Positions 32,346 through 46,000 are shown, counted from the stretch's first letter. The stretch is DNA of 64,000 nucleotides from Capronia americana (GCA_016110215.1 JADWQD010000017.1:1-64000); one strand, 5' to 3'. Numbers and translations are program-made. Notes: a model not told the origin generated them from the letters alone.

Positions 32346-35125
32346 ATGATCAAGTTCAAGGGTACGCCTCATCGGATCGTCAAAGCTGATGACGATGAAA
32401 GTCGGAAGATATTTGGAGCTAATTGAGATTATCTCGCGCAGGCTGGCATACGGGCTCTTTCCCGATGTTTCTCACGATCGTTGTCTCCCTGTTCTGCGGT
32501 CTTCTCTCTGCTGGTCCGGTCCGTCGCGATGACTTGCTAGCGACAGCCACCCCTAGTGGTGTATCTCCTCCTGTCGCACTCCAGGTCGCCAAGCTGGATG
32601 CGGACCTGAAGAACTACGCCATCAATTGCAACAATAATCGGGGGCACACTAGTGACTGCAACAGCAAGGGTTTCTCCTGCAACAGCAATGGTGTAATTGC
32701 GACCTCTCATCCCGCGAGAGACTACTTCTGCGAAGCCTCTTGTTGGTGTCAGAGCCTCGTCTCGCCTCCGAAGCCGATCCCCTGCATTGCCAAGAACGTC
32801 AGAAATTGCTTGGTCGACAATGGCATTGCGACCGACGCTGAGACAGGCAAGGTCATCGGCTATGTTTCTCACGCGAAGACCCTCACAAACGGCACCCTTG
32901 ACTTCACCGCACATGTTGAGAAGCGCGATACGGAGCTCAGTCATGACTTCGCAATTGTCTGTCATGATCGGGTCCTCACAGGCCTATGTCAAGCCTTTGA
33001 CCACCGTTACTCCTGCGACGCAAATGGTCGGGTCACCCACAAGGGAATTGCAGAGAAGGCATGCGAGACCCTCTGCGAATGCATCAACATTCTCCCCCGC
33101 CCCATCTTGACTATTCCCTGCTATGCTGCCTACCAACTCCCGAATATACAGAAGTGTAGCATCATAGATGACAGCATCTACGACACTAATGGCACTGCTG
33201 TCGGCAAGCTGACCGACGCCACTTTCCTTCCGAACGGCACACTTCAGTATACCACAGCACCGGTGGAAAAGCGCAGCACAGCACTGGTGGAAAAGCGCGA
33301 CTCACTCGCCCATGACTTCGCAATTGTCTGCTACCAGAGCAAAATCACAACAAAATTCTGCACCAGTGATCCCTACAAATACACATGCTCTTCATCGGGC
33401 AAGGTCACTTTCAAAGGGAGGTACCATGAAGTCTGCGCGGAGTATTGCGCATGCGTGAACCTCAGTCCCGCACCAGCATGCATCATCACACCCTATGTGG
33501 TGGTAGGCTGTCACATCGTGGAAGACACCATCTATGACGCCAATGGCACTGTCCTAGGCAGTTCAACCGACGCTGTTATCTATCCGAATGGCACCTACGA
33601 TGTGACTAAGCTTGTTGCTCGAAATCGAAAAGTTGCAGACAAGCTCGAGATAGTACGTCTCCCGATACCAGGCACAGTAACCTCCTTGCCTGCCCTTGCT
33701 GCGACCGGTAAATCAAGTTCATCGGGTAGCCTATCTGCACTCGCAGAGATGGTCGCCAGAGATGCGAATAAGGCAGCAAAGGTGTCCATTCCAGTTGTGA
33801 CCAAAGTCTCGGCTGTGCCAACCACGACGCCATCGAACACTCTGGACTTCTCAGCGCCCACTCAATTGCCACAAGGAGACGCCGCACTATCATCACGGTC
33901 GGAGCCTGAGCTCACTCCCCAATCACTGGCTGCTGACAGCAGATTCGACGTGCAGTGCGCCACTCATGGTAAATACAACCAATCTTTGACCAACCACTGC
34001 ATGTCTGAGAAGTACACCTGTCTTCGCATTGCTACCTACCCACTGGCTATGTTGCATCATACAGGCACCCCGGATCCAGACTGCTCTACTAAATGCAAAT
34101 GCCCCAATACCTTCCCTAAAGACGACGTCGCACCCACGGAAGCTGTAGATCTGGCTCCTACGGCGGTCAACCTTGATGGCAGCCTTGCTTGTTTCACCAA
34201 AGGTAAAGCTAACGAGTCTCTGACATCCTACTGTTCCGACAATGGGTACGCTTGTCTCGATCTTGCAGGCGGCAGCTTCCTTGACACTATGTACCACACC
34301 GGGAGCTCAATCAAAGACTGCGACAAGAACTGCCAATGCCCACAGCCTCTACGACGACGCTCATTGTCACACAAGCCCTCTGCATCTATGAGTGCTGTCC
34401 ACCCAGAAAATACTGCGGAGACCTCCCCTACCGACTCTCTTCAACCTGTCCAGTTTGAGTGCTGGTCCAAGAATAAATACAACGACACCTTGACACAACA
34501 CTGCTGGGACAACGATTATGGCTGTCAAGAGCTTGTCCCCAACACTTGGCTTTACACTCTCAAGCACTGGGGTACTGAGATTCCCGCGTGTACACATGGG
34601 TGCCGCTGCCCGAACCTTACCCGCCGCATTGGCAGACCATCCGTCCATCCGAAGCCCTTTTTCCCGGCAAGAGGCAGCACTGTGCAGCCTTCCGATCAAT
34701 ACAAACTCAGTTGCGGCAATCTCCCCGACGGCCCCAAGCTCTGCTCCAGCGCCGATCTGGGCTACTTCTGCACGGCCAATATGACTGTGGCGCGCAACAC
34801 CACTGTGCACAACAACGACTCCAACTGGTGCGACGCTTCATGCAACTGTATCTTTGCGGGAACAGTTCCTTGTATCAATGACTGGGGCATACCACGCTGT
34901 CGGGAACTTCTTGATGGGACAGTCCGCGATGCCGACAACATGCAGATCGTGCTGGCATACACAGACAACGTGGCTGTGTTGCCGAATGGTACGCTCTTGA
35001 TTGAGAAACCACAAGGTGGATTCTTCCCGTTCGTCGCTAGCGAGAGTGGCTTTTTGCACGATGGGAACGGGACCAGCGTCTTGTTCAATGCGTCGGCGAA
35101 TTGGAATCACACTGGAAGCGTCTAA
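32346..35125 (+). CDS. secreted cysteine-rich repeat protein with Kex2-type sites
   Basis: Two exons, 32346-32361 and 32442-35125, give 899 residues. Near the N terminus is a hydrophobic signal (MFLTIVVSLFCGLLSAG) followed by PVRRDD, a dibasic cut site. Seven domains of about 50 residues each carry six cysteines and end in a C-x3-C-x-C pattern (e.g. CETLCEC, CAEYCAC, CSTKCKC, CDASCNC). Domains 2 and 3 begin right after Lys-Arg (VEKRDTELSHDFAIVC and LVEKRDSLAHDFAIVC). Between domains sit repeats such as YDTNGTAVGKLTDA and LPNGTL. Many N-x-S/T sites suggest glycosylation. No family is recognised. It is likely secreted and possibly cleaved into separate cysteine-rich peptides. If the first exon is wrong, the start would be ATG 32465. 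Confidence 0.85.
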
Positions 35126-36242
35126 GGTGAGTACCGAGTGGTAGGTTTTCTGGCCTGTTTAAGTGCTCGTCCAGGGATGGGACACAGCACGTGCATGAAG
35201 AAAGACTTCAACGACAATGATGCCTCCACATGTTTGTTTGTGCTGGGGAAATGTTCCTTCAAGGAGATTAGCGGGTGACGAGACCGTCACGTTTAACGTG
35301 ATAGACCGTCCTGGTTCCATAGACCAGTCTGAAGTATGACCTTTGGACATGAAATGAAAATCAGAATTGCAATATCAGAAATTGCAATGCAAGTTAACGG
35401 ATCCTTCTAGCATCTCTCGACTCTAGCGTGACCTGAAATCGCTTCTCGTCCTCCTAGGCCATCCATCCGACACAACATACGTATACCAGTCAATACAGTA
35501 ATTCATTCCGAAAGGATCCCATCGAAATTGCACACACACACACACACACATGTAGTACTCGCATTACACTTACTTATTGGACCAGCACCATCTCATCTCC
35601 CCCCTCTCTCCCCTCCTCTCTCGATCGCTCACGCCGGCCATCTCAGGAATAGCCCTCATCAACCCCCTCGCCCCGCCCTGCTCCAGGACCATCACCATCG
35701 GTGTACGGGCCTCGTCGTCGACGACCAGACGATGTTCTCCCTCCCAACCTTTGAAACTGAGAGGGTCAGAAGAGGTCAATTCCGCCGTGGGGGCGTTGCG
35801 TTGGAACAAAAGATCGAAATTTAGCCGACGAGCCTTAGTACTGTATGAATGAGAATGACGGGGCATGACGGGGCGAAGAGGGTGCGAAGTTAAATATGCT
35901 GGCAGCGATTGTGGGGTCAATCAAATGGAAGTTGCTGTGGAATGAGTCTTTCTGTTGTGTACACGACGCAGAGACGAACAAAATGAAATCAAATACTCCT
36001 TCGAGGGATCAGAGTAGCCCCGACAAAGAGCATGTTTTCCACGTCGTTGGATTGATTCCCCTTTTACCTGTCTCGGTTCCACTGCTGACTCGTCTGCGCT
36101 TAGGGTCGGTTCTATACGAGTCATGAATACTGCTTTATATGGCTTCAATCGCTCGCTTGCGGCAACAGACCAGTAACCCACAAACGCGAATTCGACTCAA
36201 TAGACATAAATCCCATCGTTGACAAGGTCCAGTGCTTTTCAT
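35126..36242. other. convergent intergenic region, 1.1 kb
   Basis: It lies between the cysteine-rich gene and the myosin gene, which converge. It contains a CA microsatellite. No coding frame is supported. Confidence 0.5.
35531..35550. repeat. (CA)10 microsatellite
   Basis: Uninterrupted CA dinucleotide run in the convergent spacer. Confidence 0.95.
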
Positions 36243-39200
36243 CTACCAGTCGTCATCCTCGTCCTTGTCCTTGTCCCTGCTGCTCATGGCACTCTGCCTC
36301 GCCCTCAACGCCTCAGCCAAACCACCGGCAAGACTGCCGCCTCCAATACTGCTAGGAGTGGCGCGGCCTGAATTTGTCCCACTGTTTGTGCCCAAACTCA
36401 TTGCACTATCTCTAGCTGGAGACGCGTCCGGTTTTCTCGCTGCGGGCCGTTTGACTGGTGGTGCTGGCGGTGTTGGTTTAGCTCGAGCACCCACAGGTGG
36501 AGTTCCGGGTTTGGCGTGTCCTCCATTGACCACAACGGACGGCGTAGGAACGGCTCGAGGAGGGGCAGGTACATGTCGTGGAGGAGGAGGCGCCGCACGT
36601 GCTTGCTCAATTTCCTCCACATACGCTGACGGAGTCCAGCCTTGTGCTTCAGTTCGAGGGTTCTTACACAGCCACCAGCCTGCGTTGATGTTAGTCTACA
36701 TGAATCAAAGTGCAAAATCTTGGTTGACGTACCGTTGGTCTCCTTCTGCAGAATTTCTATGACCTCTCCTGCCTTGATCGACAGTTCATTGGCATTGGGC
36801 GAGTTAAAGTCGTATTTGACCTTGGCTTGTGGCTTGGATGGCACCGCTGCGGGGGCTGCTGCTGGCGGAGGGGGCGGCGGTGGAGGAGGCGCGGCTCGCC
36901 CGAATGACGACGCTGACTCATTTCGGGTATGCGATGCGGCGCCATTGATGTGGGTGGGGTTTGCCTGATGTGCGGCGGGCATAGGCACCGCACGTGGTTG
37001 AGTCGCTGCTGGTCTCGCAGCGGGCACAGGTCGTCTCCCAGCTGTCTTTGAGGGCTGGCCACCAGGACCACCAGGCCGGAGCAGTTTACCACTCGTGATA
37101 GGCTTGGCAATTGCCTTGCCACGCGGAGTCGGTCTTGAGACCGAAGTGGGCGATTCTCCCTGTCCGACATGAATGGTCCCTGATTTGTACACGTCGTCTC
37201 GTGGAACCGCAGGATCTTTCTGGACTTTGACCACCGCGGGTTTGCCCGGCTTCTTGTTGTAGTCAATCTGAGGTCCAATCTTCAGGTTCATTCCACCAAC
37301 CGCAACCGTCTTGAATTGCAGAAAGAACTCGGTCTTGAAGACGCAGTTGATCAGCGGGTCTGGCTCTTGAGCAGACCCGACACCGAGGGCAAACCAGTCG
37401 TCGCGCAAGTTCGAGCACGAAATGTACTTGATCGCGCCGATCGGGGTCGTCCTCTCTGCCGAGATCTGGAGCTGATTGTTGACGACGGCTTGAACGATGA
37501 TGTAGACCGCCTTCGGGGTCAACACGAGAATCCTGGGCACCCGTTGCGACGATCGGCCAAATTTGGTCACCAGTAACTCGCAACGGGCGGAGAATATCAC
37601 CCGTTCCTGAGGGTTGAGGTGGACCGAATCTCTGAGCACTCGGCCTTGACCGCCCGGCATGTTCATACCCAGGTAATCACCGAAGAAACGTCTTGAGCCA
37701 AGCAAGCTGTATCTACGTCGTTCTTTGCGGCCAGCAAGGAGTCGGTGGCCCTGGTCCCGGAACTCGATTTCCTTAACGCCAATCTTTGACTTGCGCCAGA
37801 ACCTCTGGATCCTCGTGGCGGCTTCTGCGCGGTATCTCAGGTAGTTCCGCCAAGCTCTCTGAATGCGGACTGCCATGTTGTGCCAATATCGATCTCGCAT
37901 ATGCTCGAGGCCAAACAGCGTCTCCGGAGTCTTGATGAAGGCTTTGGTGACACCCATCTGATATTCCTCCTTCGGGATGCTTGTGTCCTTGAAAATAATT
38001 TCCGATGCGGTCCTGACGTCTCCTGTATAGGTGTACTCTCCTGCATAGGAAAGTTTAGGTGAAAGCAGGGCAAATCTTTCCACAAACTTATCGAATGTTT
38101 GACGGTAGGCGAAACCGGCTCTTCGGATGCGAACGTTTTCTTGTAAACCCAGATACTTGATCTGGTGGAGCACATTTGGCTCGTTGTATTCCTTGGGCGA
38201 CTTGTTCTCGTTGGGTTTGATGGTTCGGATATACGATGGTTGTGCCTGCATGAGGGTGTCGACCAGTTCATTTGCAGATGACTTGATCTTGTCACCAGCT
38301 GTTGGAGGCCGTCGCTTGTCATCTTGGTCGACCTGATTTGGGAACAGCTCATGGACGAAAGTATTCGAGCTCTCACCGACAAGGTTCAACAGATCCTTCA
38401 ACAGCTGGTCCTTGTTCTTGTCCGTCATGCCGGCGACTTGATAACTCACGTCACCAGCGTAGTGTTTGATAATGAACTGGCCTTGGCGGTTCTCAAAGTT
38501 GGGATTGTTGGAGAGGAAGTTGAGACGGCCGACGAAGGTTTGATCGGCGGCACCAGAGTCGGCATGTGCAGTCGCACAGGCATCGTTGAGAGCAGCGAAT
38601 ACGCCCGGTGGTCGCTTGTCTTCGATCAAGGAGCAGACGACTTTGTTGTCAAAGTACTTGATCGGTGTCCACTGAATTTGCTCTCGCTCATATTCCTCCT
38701 GCTCAGCCTTCAGGGTCAACTGAATGAAGATCTGCTGCAATTTCTCATTGACGTAGTTGATGCAGAGCTGCTCGAAAGAATTCTTCTCGAAAATTTCGAA
38801 GCCGTAGATATCGAGAATACCGATGGTGTTCTTCACCACACCCTGTGATCTCAAAGAGACGTTCGTCCGGTTTACGATCCAGTCAAACAAGTTGAAGTAG
38901 ATAGCCTTGGCGAGAGCATCTCGGACAGCGCTGGCCTGTACTAAGTTCAGAGGCGACTCGTAGATAGATCCTCTCCGACCTCCACCTCGAGCAGTTTCCA
39001 CAATCCTGACCGTCAACGCTTTGTTGACATGTGCAGACTCGACTTCTAGCAGGTAAGCGACAAAGTCAACCACCGACTGGTCTGCAATATCGACGCCTCC
39101 TTGGTCATTGTCTCGGAAGGTGATATTCCCGATCCAGAGAATTGCCGCGAGGAGACGGAAGATATTGTCCTGCTCAGCCTTTGCCAGACCAATAACCTCC

Positions 39201-40130
39201 ATGGCTTGGAGCGTCTCCCGGAAGTCGCTCGCATCGTCCATCCCCTGCACGTCAAAGCATTTTGATTTGCTTGTGTAGACGTATGACTGAGGCTGCTGAA
39301 TGCCGAATGTGTCTCGATACTCTTTTGGTGCGGCTTTTGTGAATTGGTAGAAGATGTGGAAGTTCCTCTCATTTGCGATTTGTCCGACCACCCTGCTCTT
39401 CTCCAGCAGATAGTTTGTGATCTTGGCCCCCACAGGCTCGCCCTGTTCATTAAACTCGAGCTCGAGGTACTTTCCGAAACGTGAGGAATTGTTATTACGC
39501 AGGGTTTTGGCGTTACCGAACGATTCGAGGAGAGGGTTGGTGGCCAGGACCATGTCCTTCGTCCGCTGGATTCGGGAGTCGGTGCCTCCAGATACGCTCG
39601 CAATGTATTGCATGAGGCGTTTGGCAGCCTCGGTTTTGCCTGCGCCCGATTCACCCGAGATAATGACACACTGGTTGTCATGGTAGGCTTTCATGTTGTA
39701 GTAGGATGACTCGGCAACGGCGAAGACGTGGGGAGGTACCTCGAGCCGATTCCGCCCGCGATATGATTGCAGGACTTGTTCGGTGTAGATTCCCAGGTCT
39801 CGAAAGGGATTGACCGACACCAGCACATGACCGATGTAGGTGTATATCTCGCCATGTTCGAATCGCTTCTTGAGGTTGTCGTTGATGGCCTCATTGGAGA
39901 CCTTGCTGAGCAATGTGAGATCCGAGACGCCCACTTCCTTCTTCTTTGTGATCTCAAATGTGGCCTTTTTGATCTGTGTCTGCCCGGAATCTGCGTGGGC
40001 TGACTTCCCGCCGCCGAAGAGCGACGCTTTCGGTGCGCGGGACGTCTTTCCTTCGCGGCGCTTGGTTTGACCCTGTGTCGTTGAGCGTGAGTATGTGCAG
40101 CACGAGCGATCCTAGTGGGGCACTGACCAT
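36243..40130 (-). CDS. myoA: class I myosin (MyoA/Myo5)
   Basis: Three exons, 40130-40128 (the ATG alone), 40072-36733 and 36679-36243, close to 1259 residues. The motor head has P-loop GESGAGKTEAAKR, switch I NNNSSRFGKY, switch II DIYGFEIFEKNSFEQ, and the TEDS-site serine in GGGRRGSIYE. IQ motifs follow (IQRAWRNYLRYRAEAATRIQ), then a TH1 lipid-binding tail, a proline-rich stretch with ten prolines in a row, an SH3 domain (VKYDFNSPNANELSIKAGE, then GWWLC) and an acidic end (DKDEDDDW) that recruits Arp2/3. The protein powers endocytosis and polarised growth at cortical actin patches. The first intron directly after ATG gives M|GQTKRREGK, the expected start. The SH3 domain is restored across the second intron. 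Confidence 0.97.
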
Positions 40131-40753
40131 GATTAGGACATGCGCGCGTAGAGGTGTGAGATTAGAGGGCGGGCAGCAATTGCTGGACGAACATCTGGTT
40201 GTCTTGGAGAAAGTGCGAGGATGCGAGAGTAAAGAATTACGAGATCGAAGCTTGGAGGAGGCCTTGTCCTGGCCACAATCAGATTTCAGATTGCACGAGG
40301 GGGCTGTAACATGTTTCTAGATGCTGGTTGCTTGCGACTGCTCGGATTGACTATGACATACGAACGGCGCTACAGCGGAACCCGCGGTTAGGCAGACCTG
40401 CCCTTCGGCCCTCCAGTCAAAGCGACTGGTCTCCATTGCCACAAATGTTGTGCCTGTGGCTGTGAAGCCACCAACACGTAACGCAGGGCTTAATTGATGA
40501 TCCGTCATCACGCTTGGCTCCAGGCACCCGCAATGTCCAGAGCAATTGGGGAGGGATTTTCAGTCTACGGTCAGCCTTTTGTTTCTCGTGGTGTCTATCA
40601 ATAGCATTCTATTCGGAAGCATGTCCGATGCAAGCACCATACCACGAGAGGGTTAAAGACTGGGAGAAGGTATTGAATGAAATCATCTCCCACTAGGACA
40701 CGCCGTTGGTATCTCACTGGCTTTCTTCACTTGTGCCATCTTTTGTCCCCTCA
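40131..40753. other. intergenic, myosin promoter side
   Basis: It carries the myosin promoter and the 3' end of the next leftward gene. No gene is seen. Confidence 0.55.
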
Positions 40754-41640
40754 CTAGTTAACGACCCATTCGTCCTTCCAAAAGTCTACGATATCCTTGG
40801 TGACAGTCGGTCCCAGGTGCTCCAGAAGTCTCGTTCGCCCACCATCCGTGCTTGCAGATTCCTCCAGTTCCCGAATCGAGTGACAAAGACGGGTCAAGAC
40901 GTGCGCATTGTGTTGTGTAAGAGGTTGAACCGAAGTGGTTGCGTGAGCCACCAATTCAATAGGCAGCGGTGTTGGCGGAAGCCTAGTCACGACCTCCTTC
41001 TGCAGTTCTTCTATGTAGCGATGCAGCGAAGGTAGAATGTTTTCCACTGAGAGCGTAAGGAGAGCTGGCACCGGTGGAAAAGCTAGTAGCCTGGTTATCG
41101 TCAGAATTGGAGTACGAATATGAGGGTTGAAGCCGAACTTGCCCAGTCTGCAGATGGGAGAACATCCTGGAAGCAATGCCGGGATCATTGCTGCTGTCGA
41201 TGAGCACGACGACAAAGGCATCATTCTCTTGCTTCCCATTTGCGAGAAACACTCGGACTCGGTCTTGGTGTGCGGTCGTGGTTTCTGATGTCCACAACAG
41301 GAGGACGTTGAGCATTGATGAGGATTGATGCTTCGAGAAGGGCAATGATAAGTCGCACATGCACCTGTCATCCTCTGATGGGTGTTGTCAGCATACTCTA
41401 TGATCGTGACGGACATTGATACCTTGAAAGCCATCTGCTTTTGAAGCGAAAAGAGCAGGCCCCAGCCCACGCCATTCCGGTCGGGAACGAAGTTTCCTGG
41501 AGAATTTGGCTTGAAACATATTCTGACCGTTCGGATTTTGGGTATCTTTTGTGACAGTGTAAATGTACAGTGATGAGTTGCGACTTCCGACCAGTATCAT
41601 CTTCGTGCCAAGCTGGCAGACGCCGTGGAAACACATCCAC
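40754..41640 (-). CDS. hypothetical protein, N terminus unresolved
   Basis: Three exons join in frame: up to 41423, 41364-41072 and 41010-40754, with introns gtatca..acag and gtgcca..atag. The joined protein includes LNVLLLWTSETTTAHQDRVR, NDAFVVVLIDSSNDPGIASR and LVAHATTSVQPLTQHNAHVL, and ends DFWKDEWVVN. I do not recognise the family. The frame is open from about 41638, but the first ATG in it is 41475 (200 residues). An earlier start would need another exon inside the OPA3-like gene, whose stop is at 41657. At the 5' end two other frames are also open, so the first exon is uncertain. Confidence 0.5.
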
Positions 41641-41656
41641 TCATTCGACAAGACTC

Positions 41657-42581
41657 TTATTGCTTGGGATCTTGTGTAGGGGTCTTCTTTTCCACTGATT
41701 CAAGAGCCTGCTGTTGCTTGCGTTTCTCTTCGAGGGCCCTATCAGACTGTTTGAGAATCTTCTCTGCTGGCCCAGGCTCGTTCTGTGCGAGTGATTCCTT
41801 CGCTTCCTTATCTGCCTGATCCGTCGCGACAAGCGATTTAATTCGCGAAAACCAACTAGCAGGCTTTTCTTCCTCCTCAATTCTGTCTTCATATATTTCC
41901 TTTGGTAGTATTCTAACGGCTCCGTTGGGTCGGCCGTTCTTCTCCTTCGCCCTCAGCCGTAGGACCTCCCTCTCCAGTTCGACCAATGCTAGCCGGGCCG
42001 CCTTCTCAGACTCTTCTAATTCTGCCAATCTTTCGGCCACGTCGTTCCTCCGTTGATTCGACTTACGACCTTGCCGCCATGACTCAAACAATATCAAACT
42101 AGCTGCAACGCCGAAGAGGAAAGTCTCACTTATGAAGTTGGCGCCCGTCTCGATCGCCTTGGCTTCGGAAAGGGGTCTGATCTTTGGCTTCGGTCGGGGT
42201 TTGGGAGGTTCGTTTACTTCCTTCGCAGCTTTGGCGGCAGTTTCCTCGTCGGCTTTTGTCTGGGCTTCTGTTTTGACTGTTGGAACACTTGTGTGCTTGT
42301 GTTTCTTGGCGGCATCGGCGGCCGCATCTTTGGCGACCTGCCTTTCTATAGCAGCTGCGTCTTGTAGCAGACCTATCCGCCATCGCATGTCAATTCTGTG
42401 CAGGGTCTGGGCGAAGGAGATGCAGGTCCGTCGGAAGCCCTCATGTTCACGAGCTTGTCTCTTGATATAGTTCTTCGTATTTCAGCAAGGTCCTTCCTGG
42501 TAGCTCTGCAAGGACACTCACGGCTATTGGTTTGGACAAAGTACGGACGGCGAGTGAGGTGAATTTCAGAGCCAGCGACAT
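41657..42581 (-). CDS. OPA3-like mitochondrial protein
   Basis: Two exons, 42581-42522 and 42472-41657, give 291 residues. The N terminus MSLALKFTSLAVRTLSKPIA, then NYIKRQAREHEGFRRTC and HRIDMRWRIGL, is diagnostic of the OPA3 family. A hydrophobic segment follows near residue 135 (SETFLFGVAASLILFES), then a coiled coil (RLAELEESEKAARLALVELE) and a charged tail rich in Lys, Glu and Gln. OPA3 proteins locate to mitochondria and influence their shape; mutations in the human gene cause optic atrophy. An insert of about 60 residues rich in Lys and Ala lies between the core and the membrane segment. It sits head to tail with the hypothetical gene at 40754 with almost no spacer. Confidence 0.93.
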
Positions 42582-43023
42582 CTTCAGACGAAGTCCTCAA
42601 TTGGTGACGTAACCGCCATCAACACATGTGTGAAGCCACAGCAGGCCTTATGTTAACATGGCCATTATGGAATGCTCTCCTATCATCGTCTAGGTGCCTT
42701 TGAGTCACTAAGCGCAGGTTGTTGTGAAGGCCACCGCCTGCGTGACTTTTGGGTTGGGTTCGCTTAGGCGTCAAAGCAGTTCGGAGCCGACGGCAGCTTT
42801 AACGGGCATGCCCCTCACCAAATCAGCGGGCGACAACGGTTGCGCATACAGACTAGAGAGCCCGGCTTCCAAATCTGGCCTAGTCAATGTTTACTTTTTG
42901 ACTCTTTTCGTCCTGGTTTGAATGTCGCTGCATTGGATCTTCATCCATCACTCACCTGATCACTCGACTATTAAGTGGCGGTGACAGGCACTTTTCAGCC
43001 TACCCACGCCCACAATATCTGCT
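42582..43023. promoter_or_regulatory. divergent promoter, OPA3-like / polo kinase
   Basis: A 442-base spacer between divergent starts. No specific site is claimed. Confidence 0.5.
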
Positions 43024-46000
43024 ATGGAGGTTCTATCGCCTCGATCAGCAAATCTCCCCATGGCCCCTCCAAAGGCCACCAAGAGACCCAAACCAGAGTC
43101 AAGACCCAAGCCCGAAGAAAAGCCAACAAATCCGGATCGCATAGACGACAGATGGAGACCGCCGACCTCGATCACAGAGCCTGGCTCATCCCCAGAAACG
43201 TACATCATGGGCAGGAAGTTAGGAAAAGGAGGGTTCGCAGTCTGCTTTGAAGGGAAGTCGAAAACAACATCCGAAGTATTTGCTCTGAAAGTTGTCAAGG
43301 CAAAGGTCGAGCAGAAGAAGATGATGGAGAAATTCCGGACAGAACTACAGATTCATGCTAAGATGCACCATCCCAACATTGTCGAGTTCCTTCGTGCTTT
43401 TACCATTGACGAGCACACCTATGTCGTCCTTCAGATGTGTCCCAACGGCAGTCTCACCGAGATGGTTAAGGCTCGCACATGCCTGAGTCTCCCTGAGGTC
43501 CGACGATACATGATCCAGATTTGCGGGGGAGTGAAATATATGCATAAACGATCGGTTATCCACCGAGACTTGAAGATGGGCAACATCTTCCTCGATACTC
43601 GGATGAATATCAAGATTGGAGATTTTGGTTTGGCCGCAGTTATGGCTGATGAGCACGACCGCCGAACAACCCTCTGCGGTACACCCAATTACATTGCCCC
43701 CGAGATTCTGAGCAAATCAAGCAACCGTGGTCATGACAACAAGGTCGACACATGGGCCATTGGAGTCATCTGCTACGCAATGCTTATGGGCACTCCTCCC
43801 TTCCAGTCTAAAACTCAACAAGAGATTTATACCAAACTCAGGACGCTAGAGTACGAATGGAAGATCGACAGCAAGAATTACATCCCTCAACCGGCCAAGG
43901 ATTTTGTTGCCTCGTGCCTGAATCTCAACTCTGCGGAAAGGCCGGAGATGGACGAGCTGGTGGAGCACGAGTTTTTCACCATGGGAGCCATCGCTGATAT
44001 GTTGGACATCTCATGTCTGAGCAAAAAGCCTCTGTGGCTTGAAAATGCCGATCCTCGTGGAGACAAGGTAGTTTCGGGTTATGGTATCGGCCACAGCAGA
44101 ATCTGCCGTGAATGTGGTGTCGGTATTGGCTCAGATGGTCGGCCCCGTGCTGGAGTCGGTGTTGGCGTCAACATTTCGACATTGGTGGAGATCGAGGCTG
44201 AGAACAGAGAGGGCTGCGCTCCGGTCGTCCCCTTGCCATCAGGGACTCTTTACAAGCAATTCTCCGATGCCCATGCCGAGTGGACGTCCCGTCAAAAGCA
44301 TCCTCTCCTCCCATCGCGAGTACGCAGTCGCAAGCCTATTGCAGATAAGGCAGAACAGTCTGCGGCCTCGGCTGCCTCGAGCGCTGAGGATGAATTACTA
44401 CCGAATCCTGCTGCGAGAGCACCATCATCTATGCCCGTCACTGCATCAAGACCCGTTCAAAGTTTTGCAGCACAACAAAGACAACAGGCGCTACCAGCAG
44501 GCGCTATCCGACGAGTGCTCGTTGACCCCGAAGATGTTGATGGACCGAAGGAACCACAACCCACTGGACTTCCTATTCAAGCGCTCTTGAGGGAACGTCC
44601 CTTACGAGCGGCGACAATCCGCACAACGAGAAGCACAACAATGCGAGAACCGACATCAGAGATCTCCAAGACGCTGCCAAGATCGAAAACGGCTCCTGAT
44701 GCGGTAGGTGACATTGCGAGACAATCAGCAGACCAGGCAAGGCCAGAGAGCCGGAGGGTCAAAAGTGGTACGGCCGGCCTTCCCCTGCGGTCAGAAGATA
44801 AGCTTGGTAGAAGTATTCAGCGACCGGCGGCTCCAGGACAAACCATGCTAATTCGTCCCGGATCCTCGTCCTCTGGTTCATTGGGAGCTTTGGCAGATGT
44901 CGCCACTCGCGTGCTGCAGCCTACCACGGCAAATGACAGGAATATAGCGCCGGTAATATCAGACAAGGAGCAACGCTCTGTAAGAGGATTGCCACATTCG
45001 CGCGCAGCGTCACGGCTCGAACCAAATCTGCAGTCATCGTCGCCGAAGCCTCAGCCTAGAATCATCACCAGAGCAGATCAGGCTTCCTTAGTGCCCAATT
45101 CTTCGAGTGCGGCCGTCCTTCATTCTCTCCAAGACCTGCACACGACCCTTGATCCCAGAGGAATTCTCGACAAGCGACCAAGATCGGCATACGGCACGCG
45201 CAAAATCCGACCACGATCCAGCTACCCAAGAGTCGATAAATGGGTAGACTACTCTACACGGCATGGAATCGCTTATATACTCACTGATGGGACGGTTGGA
45301 ATGGTGCTCAAGACGTCAGAAGACAACAAGATGCCTAGCAGCTGTGTGGTGGTCAGGAATGCAAGTACTCACACCATCAAACGTGCTAAGGGGCTGGAGT
45401 ACCAGTTTGTGCCGCAAGGACCAGATGCTGAGGACGTGGAGTTCTACGAACAAAGTGACTACGCGATGGGGATGTTCCGTCTAGACGTTCCTGCCAGCAC
45501 TTTCTTGCTCGATCTCAACGCGCACCCAAATCAAGTAGCTGCAGCCAATGCCATCCAGGCCACCCTGTCTGGCAGCGAGGCCGAACGCATGAAGGAAGTT
45601 GCGCTCTTGGACAAGTTCGGGAAGTACATGAACAAGCAAGGGGGTCACGGAGCCACCAGCGGCAGGAAGAGCAAACACTTTATCCACTTTTACCAACGAG
45701 TCGGCAATGTCACTGTCTGGAGGTTCGCGGATGGCGGACTACAATTCAACTTCCCCGACCACACCAAGATCACAGTCCATAAGCAGGGTTCCGGAACAGG
45801 CGCGGAGGACAGCCACTGGCAAGTCAACTGCGTGTACCTTATGCCAACTGACGCCGTCGGCCTTGCAAATCACGGCATAGTGAGCAGTGAAGCAATGGAG
45901 CGACGTGACGAGTTGAGCTTGCCTCTGGAAGATATCATGGCAGATTCATTGCGGCGCTCCGAGATGGAAATCGTGCGTACGAACGAGGTCAAGGAGAAAC

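Noticed and set aside
32537..34810. Long minus-strand frames opposite the cysteine-rich gene.
   Set aside because: The sense strand has clear regular cysteine repeats and a signal peptide; the antisense frames do not.
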